A program made the translations under genes and the position numbers. The notes beneath the pieces were generated by a model. That model ran no database searches and was not told the DNA's origin. It was given only the letters and a program-made list of their open reading frames with translations. A stretch of DNA of 41,820 nt from Abditibacteriota bacterium (GTDB taxonomy: Bacteria > Armatimonadota > UBA5829): the NCBI GenBank assembly GCA_017445025.1, contig JAFSVJ010000065.1:1-41820 (forward strand), given 5' to 3'. This document shows, in pieces, positions 1 through 7,555 of this stretch. Numbering within the stretch: the stretch's first letter is position 1; each line of letters starts with the position of its first letter.

Positions 1-99
1 AAGCACAATAACAATAATAACAAATAGGGTTAGAATTGAAATACACCTAAATAATCTTTTTTTCTTAACTTTATCAATAAATACATCAAATTTGTTCAT
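1..99 (-). CDS. N-terminus of a membrane protein (partial, runs off the window)
   Basis: An open frame of 33 codons runs from an ATG at 99-97 to the window edge without a stop. The first ~16 residues are charged (MNKFDVFIDKVKKKR), followed by a hydrophobic stretch rich in Ile, Val and Leu. This is the pattern of a cytoplasmic N-tail followed by a first membrane helix, or of an uncleaved signal anchor. An AGGAT Shine-Dalgarno lies 7 bases upstream of the ATG. The gene would be the next one downstream of the dGTPase on the same strand, with a ~70-base gap. The family cannot be named from so short a piece. Confidence 0.6.
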   Translation of the reverse strand, partial: MNKFDVFIDKVKKKRLFRCISILTLFVIIVIVL

Positions 100-166
100 G
101 TTTAAATCCTATCAACCTAACCGGTTGAAGCACCACATTCTGATTTCTGATTACAGATTTGAAATT

Positions 167-1183
167 TTATAGTATTCCTATACGCCTCATTTCATTTTGG
201 GCATAATTGTCAGTCATAGATGAAATGTGATCGGCTATATCTATAAGTTTATCTTTCAATGGTCTTTCGGAATTATCTTCAATCAAATAATAATCAAAGA
301 GATTCCCTATTTTTTCTTTATATAGTTTTTCCAAAAAGAGTTTTTTCTTACTAAAATAAACTCTCTCAAACATAAAATCTTTTAGTGCATTAAGAACTTC
401 AATCATATCCTCTGACAGTTTTATAGAATCAAGGTCACTTGAACTTTCTATAATATTATAAACCATACTGTTTATACGCTCGCTTGTAGTGTTTCCCAAC
501 CTGTGTGTTATATCGGAAGGGATATCTTCCAAAGTAATAATTCCGGCACTTATGGCGTCATCTATATCGTGGTTAAGATATGCCACTCTGTCGGCAACAC
601 GAACGATTTGTCCTTCCAAAGTTAGGGGTATATCTTCATTATTATGCAAATCTCCTTTTCCCTTGGAATGCTTAACTATCCCATCTCTCACTTCCGCAGT
701 CAAATTAAGCCCGGCACCGTCCTTTTCCAAAACATCCACTATTTTTAAAGAATGTTTTGCGTGAGAAAAAGACATTCCGTATTTTTTAAGATAATCATTT
801 ATGGCACTTTCTCCAGCATGTCCAAAAGGAGTATGTCCCAAATCGTGTCCTAAAGCTATGGCCCCTACCAAATCTTCGTTCAATCTCAAAGCTCTTGCAA
901 TAGTTGTTGAAACTTGAAAAACCTCAAGGGAGTGAGTAAGCCTTGTTCTAAAATGATCGTTTTCAGGAGATATAAAGACCTGAGCTTTATGCTTTAACCT
1001 TCTGAAAGCCTTAGAATGAATTATCCTGTCCCTGTCTCTTTGATAATCGGTTCTTATAGGGCAGGGTTCTTCCGGGCGTAGCCTACCACCTGTATTAATA
1101 ACCAACTGAGCCTGTGGTGCCAATATTAATTTTTCGTTTTCTTCGGTTTTTTTTCTTATATCATCATTTATCATAAAACACAT
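167..1183 (-). CDS. dgt: deoxyguanosinetriphosphate triphosphohydrolase-like HD protein
   Basis: 338 aa, the usual length of the short dGTPase-like family, which hydrolyses dNTPs to the deoxynucleoside plus triphosphate in the cytoplasm. Visible marks: an N-terminal HSKAFRRLKHKAQVF segment (residues ~56-70), the first HD-domain His in RTRLTHSLEV (H84), the metal-binding HD pair in ALGHDLGHTPFGH (H113/D114), and a distal RVADRVAYLNHDIDDAI segment with the last metal Asp. The annotated start gives MCFMINDD; the ATG three codons later (1174) is equally possible, since neither has a strong Shine-Dalgarno. It is transcribed away from nusA from a back-to-back promoter at 1253-1281. Family assignment is firm; the true substrate (dGTP or other dNTPs) is not visible. 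Confidence 0.9.
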   Translation of the reverse strand: MCFMINDDIRKKTEENEKLILAPQAQLVINTGGRLRPEEPCPIRTDYQRDRDRIIHSKAFRRLKHKAQVFISPENDHFRTRLTHSLEVFQVSTTIARALRLNEDLVGAIALGHDLGHTPFGHAGESAINDYLKKYGMSFSHAKHSLKIVDVLEKDGAGLNLTAEVRDGIVKHSKGKGDLHNNEDIPLTLEGQIVRVADRVAYLNHDIDDAISAGIITLEDIPSDITHRLGNTTSERINSMVYNIIESSSDLDSIKLSEDMIEVLNALKDFMFERVYFSKKKLFLEKLYKEKIGNLFDYYLIEDNSERPLKDKLIDIADHISSMTDNYAQNEMRRIGIL

Positions 1184-1252
1184 CTTTTTATACTTTTTAC
1201 ACTTATATTATATTATCAATAACTTGTAAATTAATTATTTCTATACACTTAT

Positions 1253-1281
1253 ATTATATCACAAAAACATAAATTCGTCAA
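1253..1281 (-). promoter_or_regulatory. sigma70-type promoter for dgt
   Basis: Read on the minus strand: -35 TTGACG (1276-1281), 17-base spacer ending TGTGA, -10 TATAAT (1253-1258). It faces away from the nusA promoter; the two -35 boxes are only 16 bases apart. The leader to the dgt start is about 65 bases. Confidence 0.65.
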
Positions 1282-1297
1282 AAAAAACTTTTTAAAA

Positions 1298-1326
1298 TTG
1301 ACATTTTTTCTTATATATGATATAAT
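1298..1326 (+). promoter_or_regulatory. consensus sigma70 promoter for the nusA operon
   Basis: TTGACA (1298-1303), exactly 17 bases, TATAAT (1321-1326). This is a perfect consensus promoter and leaves a ~150-base leader before nusA that holds a hairpin at 1375-1402. Confidence 0.85.
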
Positions 1327-1374
1327 AATAATGAATATATTATAAAAAAAATAAAGTTTAGATAAATCTTGGAC

Positions 1375-1402
1375 GAAGGAGTGGGATTTTTCTCGCTCTT
1401 TC
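1375..1402 (+). promoter_or_regulatory. leader hairpin in the nusA 5' UTR, possible attenuator
   Basis: GAAGGAGTGGGA pairs with TCTCGCTCTTTC across a TTTT loop (12 base pairs, several G-U), followed by ATTTTTAAAT. A GAGTGGG-type stem-loop followed by a T-rich run lies in the leader of the rimP/nusA operon in many bacteria and is thought to give attenuation. The placement here fits, but the T run is broken, so termination strength is uncertain. Confidence 0.45.
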
Positions 1403-1484
1403 ATTTTTAAATATAAAAAATAATCATTTTTCAAATCGTATTTTAATTATTGTTTTTCACAAACAATTATATCGGAGTAATACT

Positions 1485-2525
1485 ATGGCAACTGATGACT
1501 ACATTAAAGCCTTAAAAAATATAGAAAAAGAAAGAGGTATACCGGAAGGAACACTTCTTCCATATGTTAAAACCACCTTAGCTCAAACTTTAAAGCGAAA
1601 TCTTGGTTATGACGAGCAAGATAATGCAAAGGTTAGAGTTGAACTGACAGAAGACGGCATTCAGGTTTTCTGCAAAAAACAAATTGCCGTTTACATTGAC
1701 AACCCTCTTCTTCAAATAAGTATTGACGATGCCGAAAAAATAAATAGAAATGCCACCATTGGCGATTGGATAGAAGTTGAAGTGACACCTTCAAGCAGAG
1801 TCATTATATCCAAATTTAGACAAGCTATTAATCAAAAAATCATTGAAACCGAAAAAGACAGTGCATATAACGAATACGAAGCCAAAATCGGCAGCATAGT
1901 ATCAGGATATATTAACAGAATTGACATGAAAAAAGACGGTTCTACCGTATATATTGTTGACTTCGGTAAAGTTGACGGAGTTTTAAAACCTACAGAGCAA
2001 GTCCCGGGAGAAACCTTTAAAGTGGGAGAGATGGTTAAATTCTATCTCCTAAATGTTAAAGATGATTTTAAAGGACGAACCATAGAATTATCACGAACCC
2101 ATCCCGAACTTATAAAAAGACTCTATGAAATAGAGGCTCCGGAAATAGCAGACGGAACAGTAGAAATAATGTCTATTGTGAGAGAACCGGGCTCAAGAAC
2201 CAAAATGAGCGTCAAATCAAACGACGAAAATGTAGAAGCATTAGGCGCTTGCATTGGTATAGGGGGAACAAGAATCCAAGCTATTGTTGACCAAATAAAC
2301 GGTGAAAAAATAGATATTATAGAATACAGCGACGACCCTACAGAATATATTACCAATTCTCTATCTCCCGCTACTCCCACATCTGTTGAAATTGACGAAG
2401 AAAACCACCATGCCAAAATAGTTGTTCCCAAAAAACAGCTTTCCCTTGCCATAGGTAAAAACGGTCAAAACGTTCGACTTGCGGCAAAATTAACCACTTG
2501 GAAAATGGATATACTTTCAGACTAA
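1485..2525 (+). CDS. nusA: transcription termination/antitermination factor NusA
   Basis: 346 aa. NusA binds RNA polymerase and nascent RNA and modulates pausing, termination and antitermination. Domains in order: the N-terminal polymerase-binding domain (~1-125), an S1 domain (~132-205, starting IGSIVSGYINRID), KH1 with ACIGIGGTRIQAI (~255-270) and KH2 ending with LAIGKNGQNVRLAAKL (~322-337). There is no C-terminal acidic repeat, as in Firmicute-type NusA. A GGAG Shine-Dalgarno (1473-1476) sits upstream of the ATG. The gene normally before nusA, rimP, is absent; the divergent neighbour is dgt. The stop codon overlaps the ylxR start (TAATG), so translation is probably coupled. Confidence 0.97.
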   Translation: MATDDYIKALKNIEKERGIPEGTLLPYVKTTLAQTLKRNLGYDEQDNAKVRVELTEDGIQVFCKKQIAVYIDNPLLQISIDDAEKINRNATIGDWIEVEVTPSSRVIISKFRQAINQKIIETEKDSAYNEYEAKIGSIVSGYINRIDMKKDGSTVYIVDFGKVDGVLKPTEQVPGETFKVGEMVKFYLLNVKDDFKGRTIELSRTHPELIKRLYEIEAPEIADGTVEIMSIVREPGSRTKMSVKSNDENVEALGACIGIGGTRIQAIVDQINGEKIDIIEYSDDPTEYITNSLSPATPTSVEIDEENHHAKIVVPKKQLSLAIGKNGQNVRLAAKLTTWKMDILSD

Positions 2526-2785
2526 TGAAAACTCCCATAAGAACTTGTATCGTTTGCAGAAAATCGGCAGAAAAATCTTCTCTTTTGAGAATAAACTATA
2601 AAAATCATATTCTCTCTGTGGACAAAAAAGGCAATAAGCCCGGCAGAGGTGCTTATGTTTGTAATAATGTTTCATGCATAAAAAAAATAACATTAAAGAA
2701 TCTTAATCGTGCCATGAAAGATAATATAGACAACAAATACAATTATATAATAGAAAATTTAAGGAACGATGATATGGATAATTAA
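2525..2785 (+). CDS. ylxR: YlxR family RNA-binding protein (DUF448)
   Basis: 86 aa from the ATG at 2525, which overlaps the nusA stop. A longer reading from 2498 would begin inside nusA and is unlikely. Features typical of YlxR: an N-terminal RTCIVCRKS motif, a basic middle and GRGAYVCNNVSCIKK near residues 44-58. YlxR proteins are small nucleoid/RNA-associated proteins, nearly always encoded between nusA and infB; some affect RNase P or transcription. The position between nusA and infB agrees. The ylxQ (L7Ae-like) gene that often follows is not present; infB starts 35 bases downstream. Confidence 0.9.
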   Translation: MKTPIRTCIVCRKSAEKSSLLRINYKNHILSVDKKGNKPGRGAYVCNNVSCIKKITLKNLNRAMKDNIDNKYNYIIENLRNDDMDN

Positions 2786-2820
2786 TTTAAACATAACATT
2801 CTTCCAAAGTGAGGTGTTAA

Positions 2821-4782
2821 ATGCAGATTACAGTCAAAGATTTAGCCAAGGAACTTAAGATTTCCATAAAAGAATTGGGATCATATCTAAAGGACTTAGG
2901 GCTACCCGGAAAAGGAAGCGATATTCTTTCATCAGAGGACGCACAAGCTGTTAAAGAAATCATTGAAAAAGCCAATGCTCCCATTCAAATCCCCCAAACC
3001 ATCTCTGTCAGAGATTTAGCGGAAAAAATAGCCGTTTCAGCAAATGAAATCCAAAAAACTTTGGTTAATTTGGGAATACTTGCAACTCTAAACCAATCCT
3101 TAAACGGTGATATTGCCAAAAAAGTTGCGGAAAAATTTAACATCAAACTTGAAGTAAAACAAGATAAAGAATCAAGAGAAGAAAAACTTAGAAAAGCTAA
3201 AGAACAAGAAAAAGCAGCTCAAAAACAAGGTAAAACCGCGGGTAAACTTCTTTCCCGTCCTCCTGTTGTAACAGTTATGGGACACGTTGACCATGGTAAA
3301 ACCACTCTTCTTGACGCCTACAGACATACTCACGTTACCGAATCCGAATTCGGTGGTATTACTCAACACATAGGTGCTTACCAAGTGGAACTCGAAGACA
3401 AAAGCACAGGTGAAAAGCGTAAAATCACTTTCCTTGACACTCCCGGACACGCAGCTTTTACTCAAATGAGAGCTCGTGGTGCTTCTGTTACAGATATTGC
3501 CATTTTGGTAGTAGCCGCCGACGACGCAGTTATGCCTCAAACCATTGAAGCTATTCAACACGCAAAAGCCGCAAAAGTTCCTATCATTGTAGCCATAAAC
3601 AAAATTGATAAAGAAGGTGCCAACCCTGAAAAATGTAAACAACAACTTATGGACCATGGTCTTATGTGCGAAGAATGGGGTGGCGATACAATTTGTGTAG
3701 AAATCTCAGCCAAAAAGAAAATAAATTTAGACGAACTGTTAGAAATGGTTCTTTTGGTTGCAGATATGGCAGAGCTTAAAGCCGAAGTATCTGCAAGTAA
3801 AGTTCAAGGTGCTGTTATTGAAGCTCACATGGAACAAGGACGTGGTGTGGTTGCCACGGTTCTTATCCAAAAAGGAACCTTAAAAATAGGAACATCAGTT
3901 GTTGCAGGTGAAACCCACGGTAAAGTCCGTGCAATGTTTGACTATAAGGGTGAAAATATCCAAAAAGCAGGTCCTTCCACTCCTGTTGAAATTATAGGTC
4001 TTAACGCCGCACCAAGTGCCGGTGATATTATAGTTTCAGTTAAAAACGACAAAGAAGCAAAACAAATCGCGGAAAAAAGAGCTAAGAAAGCCAAAGATGA
4101 AAAACTTGCAGCTAAGACAGCCGTCACCCTTGAAGACTTATACGCTCAAATCCAAGCCGGTAATGTTAAGAAATTACCTGTTGTCTTGAAAGCTGACGTT
4201 CAAGGAACTCTTGAAGCGGTAAAACAATCCCTTGAACAAATCGAACATGAAGAAGTTAAGGTTGATATTATTTTCTCCGGTATTGGAAACATAACGGAAA
4301 ATGATGTTATGTTTGCCACCACAGGAGGAGCCATTATTATAGGATTTAACGTTTCCCAAGAGCCGGGAGTGTCCCAAAAAGCTGATATGGAAAATGTGGA
4401 AATCAGAAACTATAATGTTATATACGAACTAATGAAAGATGTGAAAGGTGCTATGGCCGGTCTTCTTGAGCCTGTATTTGAAGAGATTTACAACGGAAGT
4501 GCCGAGTTTAAGAAATCCTTCAGACTTCCCAACGGTTCTATTATTGCAGGTTGCTACGTAACAGACGGAAAAGTTGTCCGAAACGACAATGTTCGTATTA
4601 AGAGAGGAGATGAAATTCTCTTTGAAGGAAAATTAGATTCCTTGCGACATGTTAAAGATGAAAAATCAGAAATTATGCAAGGATATGAATGTGGTATGAT
4701 TATAAAAGGATTTGGTAACTACGAAGAGGGAGATATAATAGAATCATATTCTCAAAAGCAAATTGCAAGAGCGATAAATTAA
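2821..4782 (+). CDS. infB: translation initiation factor IF-2
   Basis: 653 aa, shorter than E. coli IF2 (890 aa) because the long N-terminal linker is missing. It is the GTPase that brings initiator tRNA to the 30S subunit and promotes subunit joining. Two IF2_N-like repeats are visible (starting MQITVKDLAKEL and ISVRDLAEKI), then a charged linker (~115-140). The G domain follows with G1 GHVDHGKT (154-161), a GGITQHIGAYQV switch, DTPGH, NKID and a SAK motif, then domains II-IV with PVVLKADVQGTLEA. The start is preceded by GAGGTG (2811-2816). The stop codon lies in T-TAA-ATTTGC, the first arm of a hairpin (4780-4801). A 575-base non-coding insert separates it from rbfA, normally its close neighbour. 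Confidence 0.97.
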   Translation: MQITVKDLAKELKISIKELGSYLKDLGLPGKGSDILSSEDAQAVKEIIEKANAPIQIPQTISVRDLAEKIAVSANEIQKTLVNLGILATLNQSLNGDIAKKVAEKFNIKLEVKQDKESREEKLRKAKEQEKAAQKQGKTAGKLLSRPPVVTVMGHVDHGKTTLLDAYRHTHVTESEFGGITQHIGAYQVELEDKSTGEKRKITFLDTPGHAAFTQMRARGASVTDIAILVVAADDAVMPQTIEAIQHAKAAKVPIIVAINKIDKEGANPEKCKQQLMDHGLMCEEWGGDTICVEISAKKKINLDELLEMVLLVADMAELKAEVSASKVQGAVIEAHMEQGRGVVATVLIQKGTLKIGTSVVAGETHGKVRAMFDYKGENIQKAGPSTPVEIIGLNAAPSAGDIIVSVKNDKEAKQIAEKRAKKAKDEKLAAKTAVTLEDLYAQIQAGNVKKLPVVLKADVQGTLEAVKQSLEQIEHEEVKVDIIFSGIGNITENDVMFATTGGAIIIGFNVSQEPGVSQKADMENVEIRNYNVIYELMKDVKGAMAGLLEPVFEEIYNGSAEFKKSFRLPNGSIIAGCYVTDGKVVRNDNVRIKRGDEILFEGKLDSLRHVKDEKSEIMQGYECGMIIKGFGNYEEGDIIESYSQKQIARAIN

Positions 4783-4801
4783 ATTTGCCGGTGGCAAATT
4801 T
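4780..4801. repeat. AAATTTGC hairpin overlapping the infB stop codon
   Basis: TAAATTTGCC pairs with GGCAAATTTA around a short GTG region. The infB TAA stop is the first three bases of the left arm. The same arm, T-TAA-ATTTGC, carries the stop codons of the DUF6067 gene (25775-25777) and the membrane-fusion gene (37227-37229). It is followed by AATAATGCACAATGC, also seen in degenerate form after the membrane-fusion gene. Confidence 0.7.
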
Positions 4802-4803
4802 AA

Positions 4804-4829
4804 TAATGCACAATGCACAATGCACAATT
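4804..4829. repeat. short tandem repeat, unit ATGCACAA x3
   Basis: Three direct copies of an 8-base unit follow the infB 3' hairpin and end in AATTATATGC. A similar but degenerate run (AATTATGCATTGCACA) occurs near 37190-37207 after the membrane-fusion gene, linked to the same hairpin. The tandem repeat is therefore part of a composite intergenic sequence. Confidence 0.6.
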
Positions 4830-4872
4830 ATATGCAAAATAGGCTATAAGCTTTTGGCTTGTCGTATCTATA

Positions 4873-4957
4873 CCCCTCCTTGAAAATCAGCTCGACGGAG
4901 CGAGCGATTTTCAATGGTCCCCTTTATCAAAAGGGGAGATGTGGTGCTTCGCACCAC
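4873..4957 (+). repeat. modular hairpin element, copy A
   Basis: Architecture: a C-rich run, hairpin with GAAAATC/GATTTTC arms, linker AATGGT, hairpin opening CCCC and closing GGGG, then AGA and a GTGGTGC hairpin. Copies B (20687-20793), C (24172-24230) and D (25676-25737) keep this order while the stem sequences change. Confidence 0.6.
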
Positions 4958-5357
4958 TTAGGTTAGCGGGCTCTTAAATTTTATAGTTGGCTATGATAGA
5001 CGCTATAGCCACGGGCAACGGTGAAGTAGGAGCACCCCCTTCACCCCCCTTGGAGATTTTAAGGCGAATGCCATTAAAATCAAGGGGGGAGATTTTTATT
5101 GACGGAAAAAATGACCGAAGGTCACTTTTTTGTGTCAATAAAAATGGGGGAGATTCAAAGCCGGGACCCCCTCAAGGCGTTGAGGGGGTAGTCATTTAGG
5201 CGTTCGCAGAGCGAACAGTCTAAATGGCGGGGGGAGTTGTCTGCGGTGAGCAACCTTTAAAAGTTAGCTTGTCATTAAGCCGGAGAGACTCTATCAATTT
5301 TCCTTAACCGCCCTATGACACAGAATCTAAAAAATTTTTAAATCAGAAAGTATAAAA

Positions 5358-5711
5358 ATGAATGTCAGACAAGAAAAAATAAATGAACTCTTTAAACAAG
5401 AGATTTCAAAAATCATATTAAAAGAAATTAAAGATCCGCGTCTTGGATTTGTCACAGTCCAAAGGGTGGAAACCTCTCGCGATATGTCCTATGCAAAAGT
5501 CTATATTACAATTTTAGGCGGTGAAAGTGATGTAAAGAAAAGCCTTTCAGTGCTTAACGGTGCCAAAGAATTTATTCGAGTGCAACTGCAAAAAAAGATA
5601 GATATGAGATATATTCCGGCTCCGGAATTTCTCATTGACACCAAAATAGACGACACCCTTAAACTCCTAAATATCATAGAAAAAGACAAAGAAGAACACG
5701 GATATGAATAG
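5358..5711 (+). CDS. rbfA: ribosome-binding factor A
   Basis: 117 aa, normal length for RbfA, a KH-like protein that binds the 30S precursor and helps mature the 5' end of 16S rRNA. Typical signature: MNVRQEKINELFKQEISKII at the N-terminus, then KDPRLGFVTVQRVETSRD (residues ~25-42), AKVYITILGG and VQLQKKIDMRYIPAPEF. The Shine-Dalgarno is weak (AGAAAG), so coupling or an unusual leader is possible after the palindromic insert. The last codons overlap the start of nrnA by 8 bases (ATGAATAG), showing one transcript with the downstream genes. Confidence 0.95.
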   Translation: MNVRQEKINELFKQEISKIILKEIKDPRLGFVTVQRVETSRDMSYAKVYITILGGESDVKKSLSVLNGAKEFIRVQLQKKIDMRYIPAPEFLIDTKIDDTLKLLNIIEKDKEEHGYE

Positions 5712-6660
5712 TATTTATTATGATTTTTGGGGAAATATCATAAAGCATAATAACATTTTAATCGGTATACACGAGCATCCCGACGGAGATTGTATTGGCA
5801 GTGCTTTGGCAATCCAAAGAGTTTTAAAAAAACAATTCGGCAAGAAAGCCACCATATACTCCCCGGAAAGCATCCCAAGTTGCACAAAATTTCTCACCGG
5901 TGTTAACAATATTCTTATAAAAGAAAAGCCTGACGACTATGACCTGTTATTATTGGTTGATGTAAACACAGTGAAAAGAACAGGTATACCCCAATCTATG
6001 CTATGTGAAAACATATATTGCATAGACCATCATGAAAGAGGAAGTATTACATATCCAAATGAAATTATTATTCCCGAGGCATCCTCTACATGTGAAATCA
6101 TATACAATCTCTTAATTGCCAACGAATGTCCCATTGACAAAGTCTGTGCAGAATATCTTCTGACCGGTATTATATGTGATACAGGAGACTACGCTCATAC
6201 AAACACTAATGAAAAGGTTTTTCTAATTAGTAGCGAATTGACCAAAATTGGTGCAAATCCAACTAAAATCAACAAATTTTACTTTAATGAAAAGTCTTTT
6301 AAATCTCTTAAACTTGTAGGTTATGTTCTAAACAATCTCTTATCTTTTGAAAGAGGAAAATTAATCCTTGGATATGTAGACTACAACTACCTCAGCAAAA
6401 ACAAAAGATATGGAATTGACAGTGACACTATAAATGGGCAGCTTCAATCTATCAAAGGATATAAACTTTCTGTTTTCTTAAGGGAATTAGAACCAAATGT
6501 TGTTAGGGTGAGTCTTCGAAGCCCGGATAAAGTCGATTGCAATCTTATTGCCAAAGAATTTGGTGGTGGCGGTCACAAAAACGCTGCCGGTTGCACCATA
6601 AAAGAACCTTTAAATAAAGCTATAGAGCTTATTGTTAATGCAGGAAAAAAACATCTATAA
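5704..6660 (+). CDS. nrnA: DHH/DHHA1 phosphoesterase, bifunctional oligoribonuclease/PAP phosphatase type
   Basis: 318 aa. NrnA degrades nanoRNAs of 2-5 nt and dephosphorylates 3'-phosphoadenosine 5'-phosphate using Mn2+. Motifs in order: GIHEHPDGDCIGS (residues 21-33, metal-binding His/Asp), LLVDVNTV (Asp at 87), CIDHHERG (~108-115, the DHH triad), LLTGIICDTGDYAHTNT and the C-terminal DHHA1 substrate loop GGGGHKNAAGC. The position between rbfA and truB is classical for this gene. It overlaps rbfA by 8 bases and its stop lies one base before the truB ATG. Confidence 0.93.
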   Translation: MNSIYYDFWGNIIKHNNILIGIHEHPDGDCIGSALAIQRVLKKQFGKKATIYSPESIPSCTKFLTGVNNILIKEKPDDYDLLLLVDVNTVKRTGIPQSMLCENIYCIDHHERGSITYPNEIIIPEASSTCEIIYNLLIANECPIDKVCAEYLLTGIICDTGDYAHTNTNEKVFLISSELTKIGANPTKINKFYFNEKSFKSLKLVGYVLNNLLSFERGKLILGYVDYNYLSKNKRYGIDSDTINGQLQSIKGYKLSVFLRELEPNVVRVSLRSPDKVDCNLIAKEFGGGGHKNAAGCTIKEPLNKAIELIVNAGKKHL

Positions 6661-6661
6661 T

Positions 6662-7543
6662 ATGACTGAAGGAATATTATTAATAGATAAACCTCTTGAT
6701 TGGACCAGCCAAGATGTGGTCAATAAGATCCGAAGATTTTTTCACACAAAAAAAGTGGGACACACGGGAACCTTAGATCCCCTTGCAACGGGAGTTTTGG
6801 TAGTCCTTATCGGAAATTCTTGTAAATTGTGTGACTACTTTCAAAGAGGCAACAAAGAATACTTAGCAACAGTCACCTTTGGTATTAAGACCCCTACTCT
6901 TGACCTTGAAAGCCAAATAACAGAAGAAGAAAACACTGAACACTTAACTGAAAGTATTCTCAAAGAAGTTTGCCATAAATTTATAGGTGAACAAGACCAA
7001 ATTCCACCTATGACTTCCGCAATTAAAATTGAAGGAAAACCTCTTTATACTCTTGCTCATCAAGGTATTGAGTTTGAATTAAACCCAAGAAAAATTATCA
7101 TAAACAATATTAACATAGAAAACACTTATTATGAAAAAGGGCATTTAATTGCCAAGATCAGAATAAATTGTTCACATGGAACATACATTAGGTCCCTTTC
7201 AAGAGATATGGGGGAAGCTTGTAATACTTTTGCCACCTTAACAGGGCTTGTGAGAGTTAAGAATCATATATTTAATTTGAGTGACTGCATATCTATGGAA
7301 GAACTCCAAACCGCCACAGACCCCCATCAATATTTGAAAGGAAACAAACTACTTAAAAACATATTTGATTATATAGATTTAAATGATAAGGATACAAAAA
7401 CCCTCTCTTATGGGCAATATGTTCCAATTAAATCCGAGGACAAACCTCTACCATATCTGGCATATCACAATGACCAATTAATAGCTATTTGCAGAATAAA
7501 AGATAATTATTTAAAACCAAAAAAAGTATTTATACTTCCCTAA
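6662..7543 (+). CDS. truB: tRNA pseudouridine(55) synthase
   Basis: 293 aa from the ATG at 6662 (MTEGILLIDKPLDWTSQD). A longer frame from 6632 exists, but TruB proteins typically begin with GILLIDKPxGxTS, so I prefer 6662. TruB makes pseudouridine 55 in the T-loop of tRNA. The catalytic Asp (D39) is in GHTGTLDPLATGVL. Further marks are the YLATVTFGIKTPTLD segment, the IPPMTSAIKIEGKPLY loop and the CSHGTYIRSLSRDMG motif. The C-terminal part (residues ~215-293) is PUA-like in position. The gene starts one base after the nrnA stop. Confidence 0.95.
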   Translation: MTEGILLIDKPLDWTSQDVVNKIRRFFHTKKVGHTGTLDPLATGVLVVLIGNSCKLCDYFQRGNKEYLATVTFGIKTPTLDLESQITEEENTEHLTESILKEVCHKFIGEQDQIPPMTSAIKIEGKPLYTLAHQGIEFELNPRKIIINNINIENTYYEKGHLIAKIRINCSHGTYIRSLSRDMGEACNTFATLTGLVRVKNHIFNLSDCISMEELQTATDPHQYLKGNKLLKNIFDYIDLNDKDTKTLSYGQYVPIKSEDKPLPYLAYHNDQLIAICRIKDNYLKPKKVFILP

Positions 7544-7555
7544 AGGATTATTATT

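Larger units (their letters stand above)
4783..5357. repeat. 575-bp palindrome-rich insert between infB and rbfA
   Basis: No credible gene. The stretch is a chain of near-perfect inverted repeats: TTGAAAATC/GATTTTCAA with a GC-rich top (4880-4914); CCCCTTTatcAAAAGGGG (4919-4936); GTGGTGCttcGCACCAC (4941-4957); a long nested one from CCCCCCTT to AAGGGGGG around GATTTTAA/TTAAAATC (~5044-5092); TTTTTATTGAC/GTCAATAAAAA around TGACCgaaGGTCA (~5093-5144); CCCCCTCAAggcgTTGAGGGGG (~5166-5188); and CATTTAG/CTAAATG around TTCGCagaGCGAA (~5193-5227). The first two hairpins match the modular element also found at 20687, 24172 and 25676. Transcription of rbfA must pass through it, or start in it; I see no consensus promoter. 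Confidence 0.75.

Noticed and set aside
4804-4829. Tandem ATGCACAA units as a CRISPR fragment
   Set aside because: Units are contiguous 8-mers without spacers, and no cas gene is present in the window.
4987-5199. 70-aa open frame inside the infB-rbfA insert
   Set aside because: It runs straight through several perfect palindromes, has no Shine-Dalgarno and low-complexity Gly/Pro content; best read as chance opening of repeat DNA.
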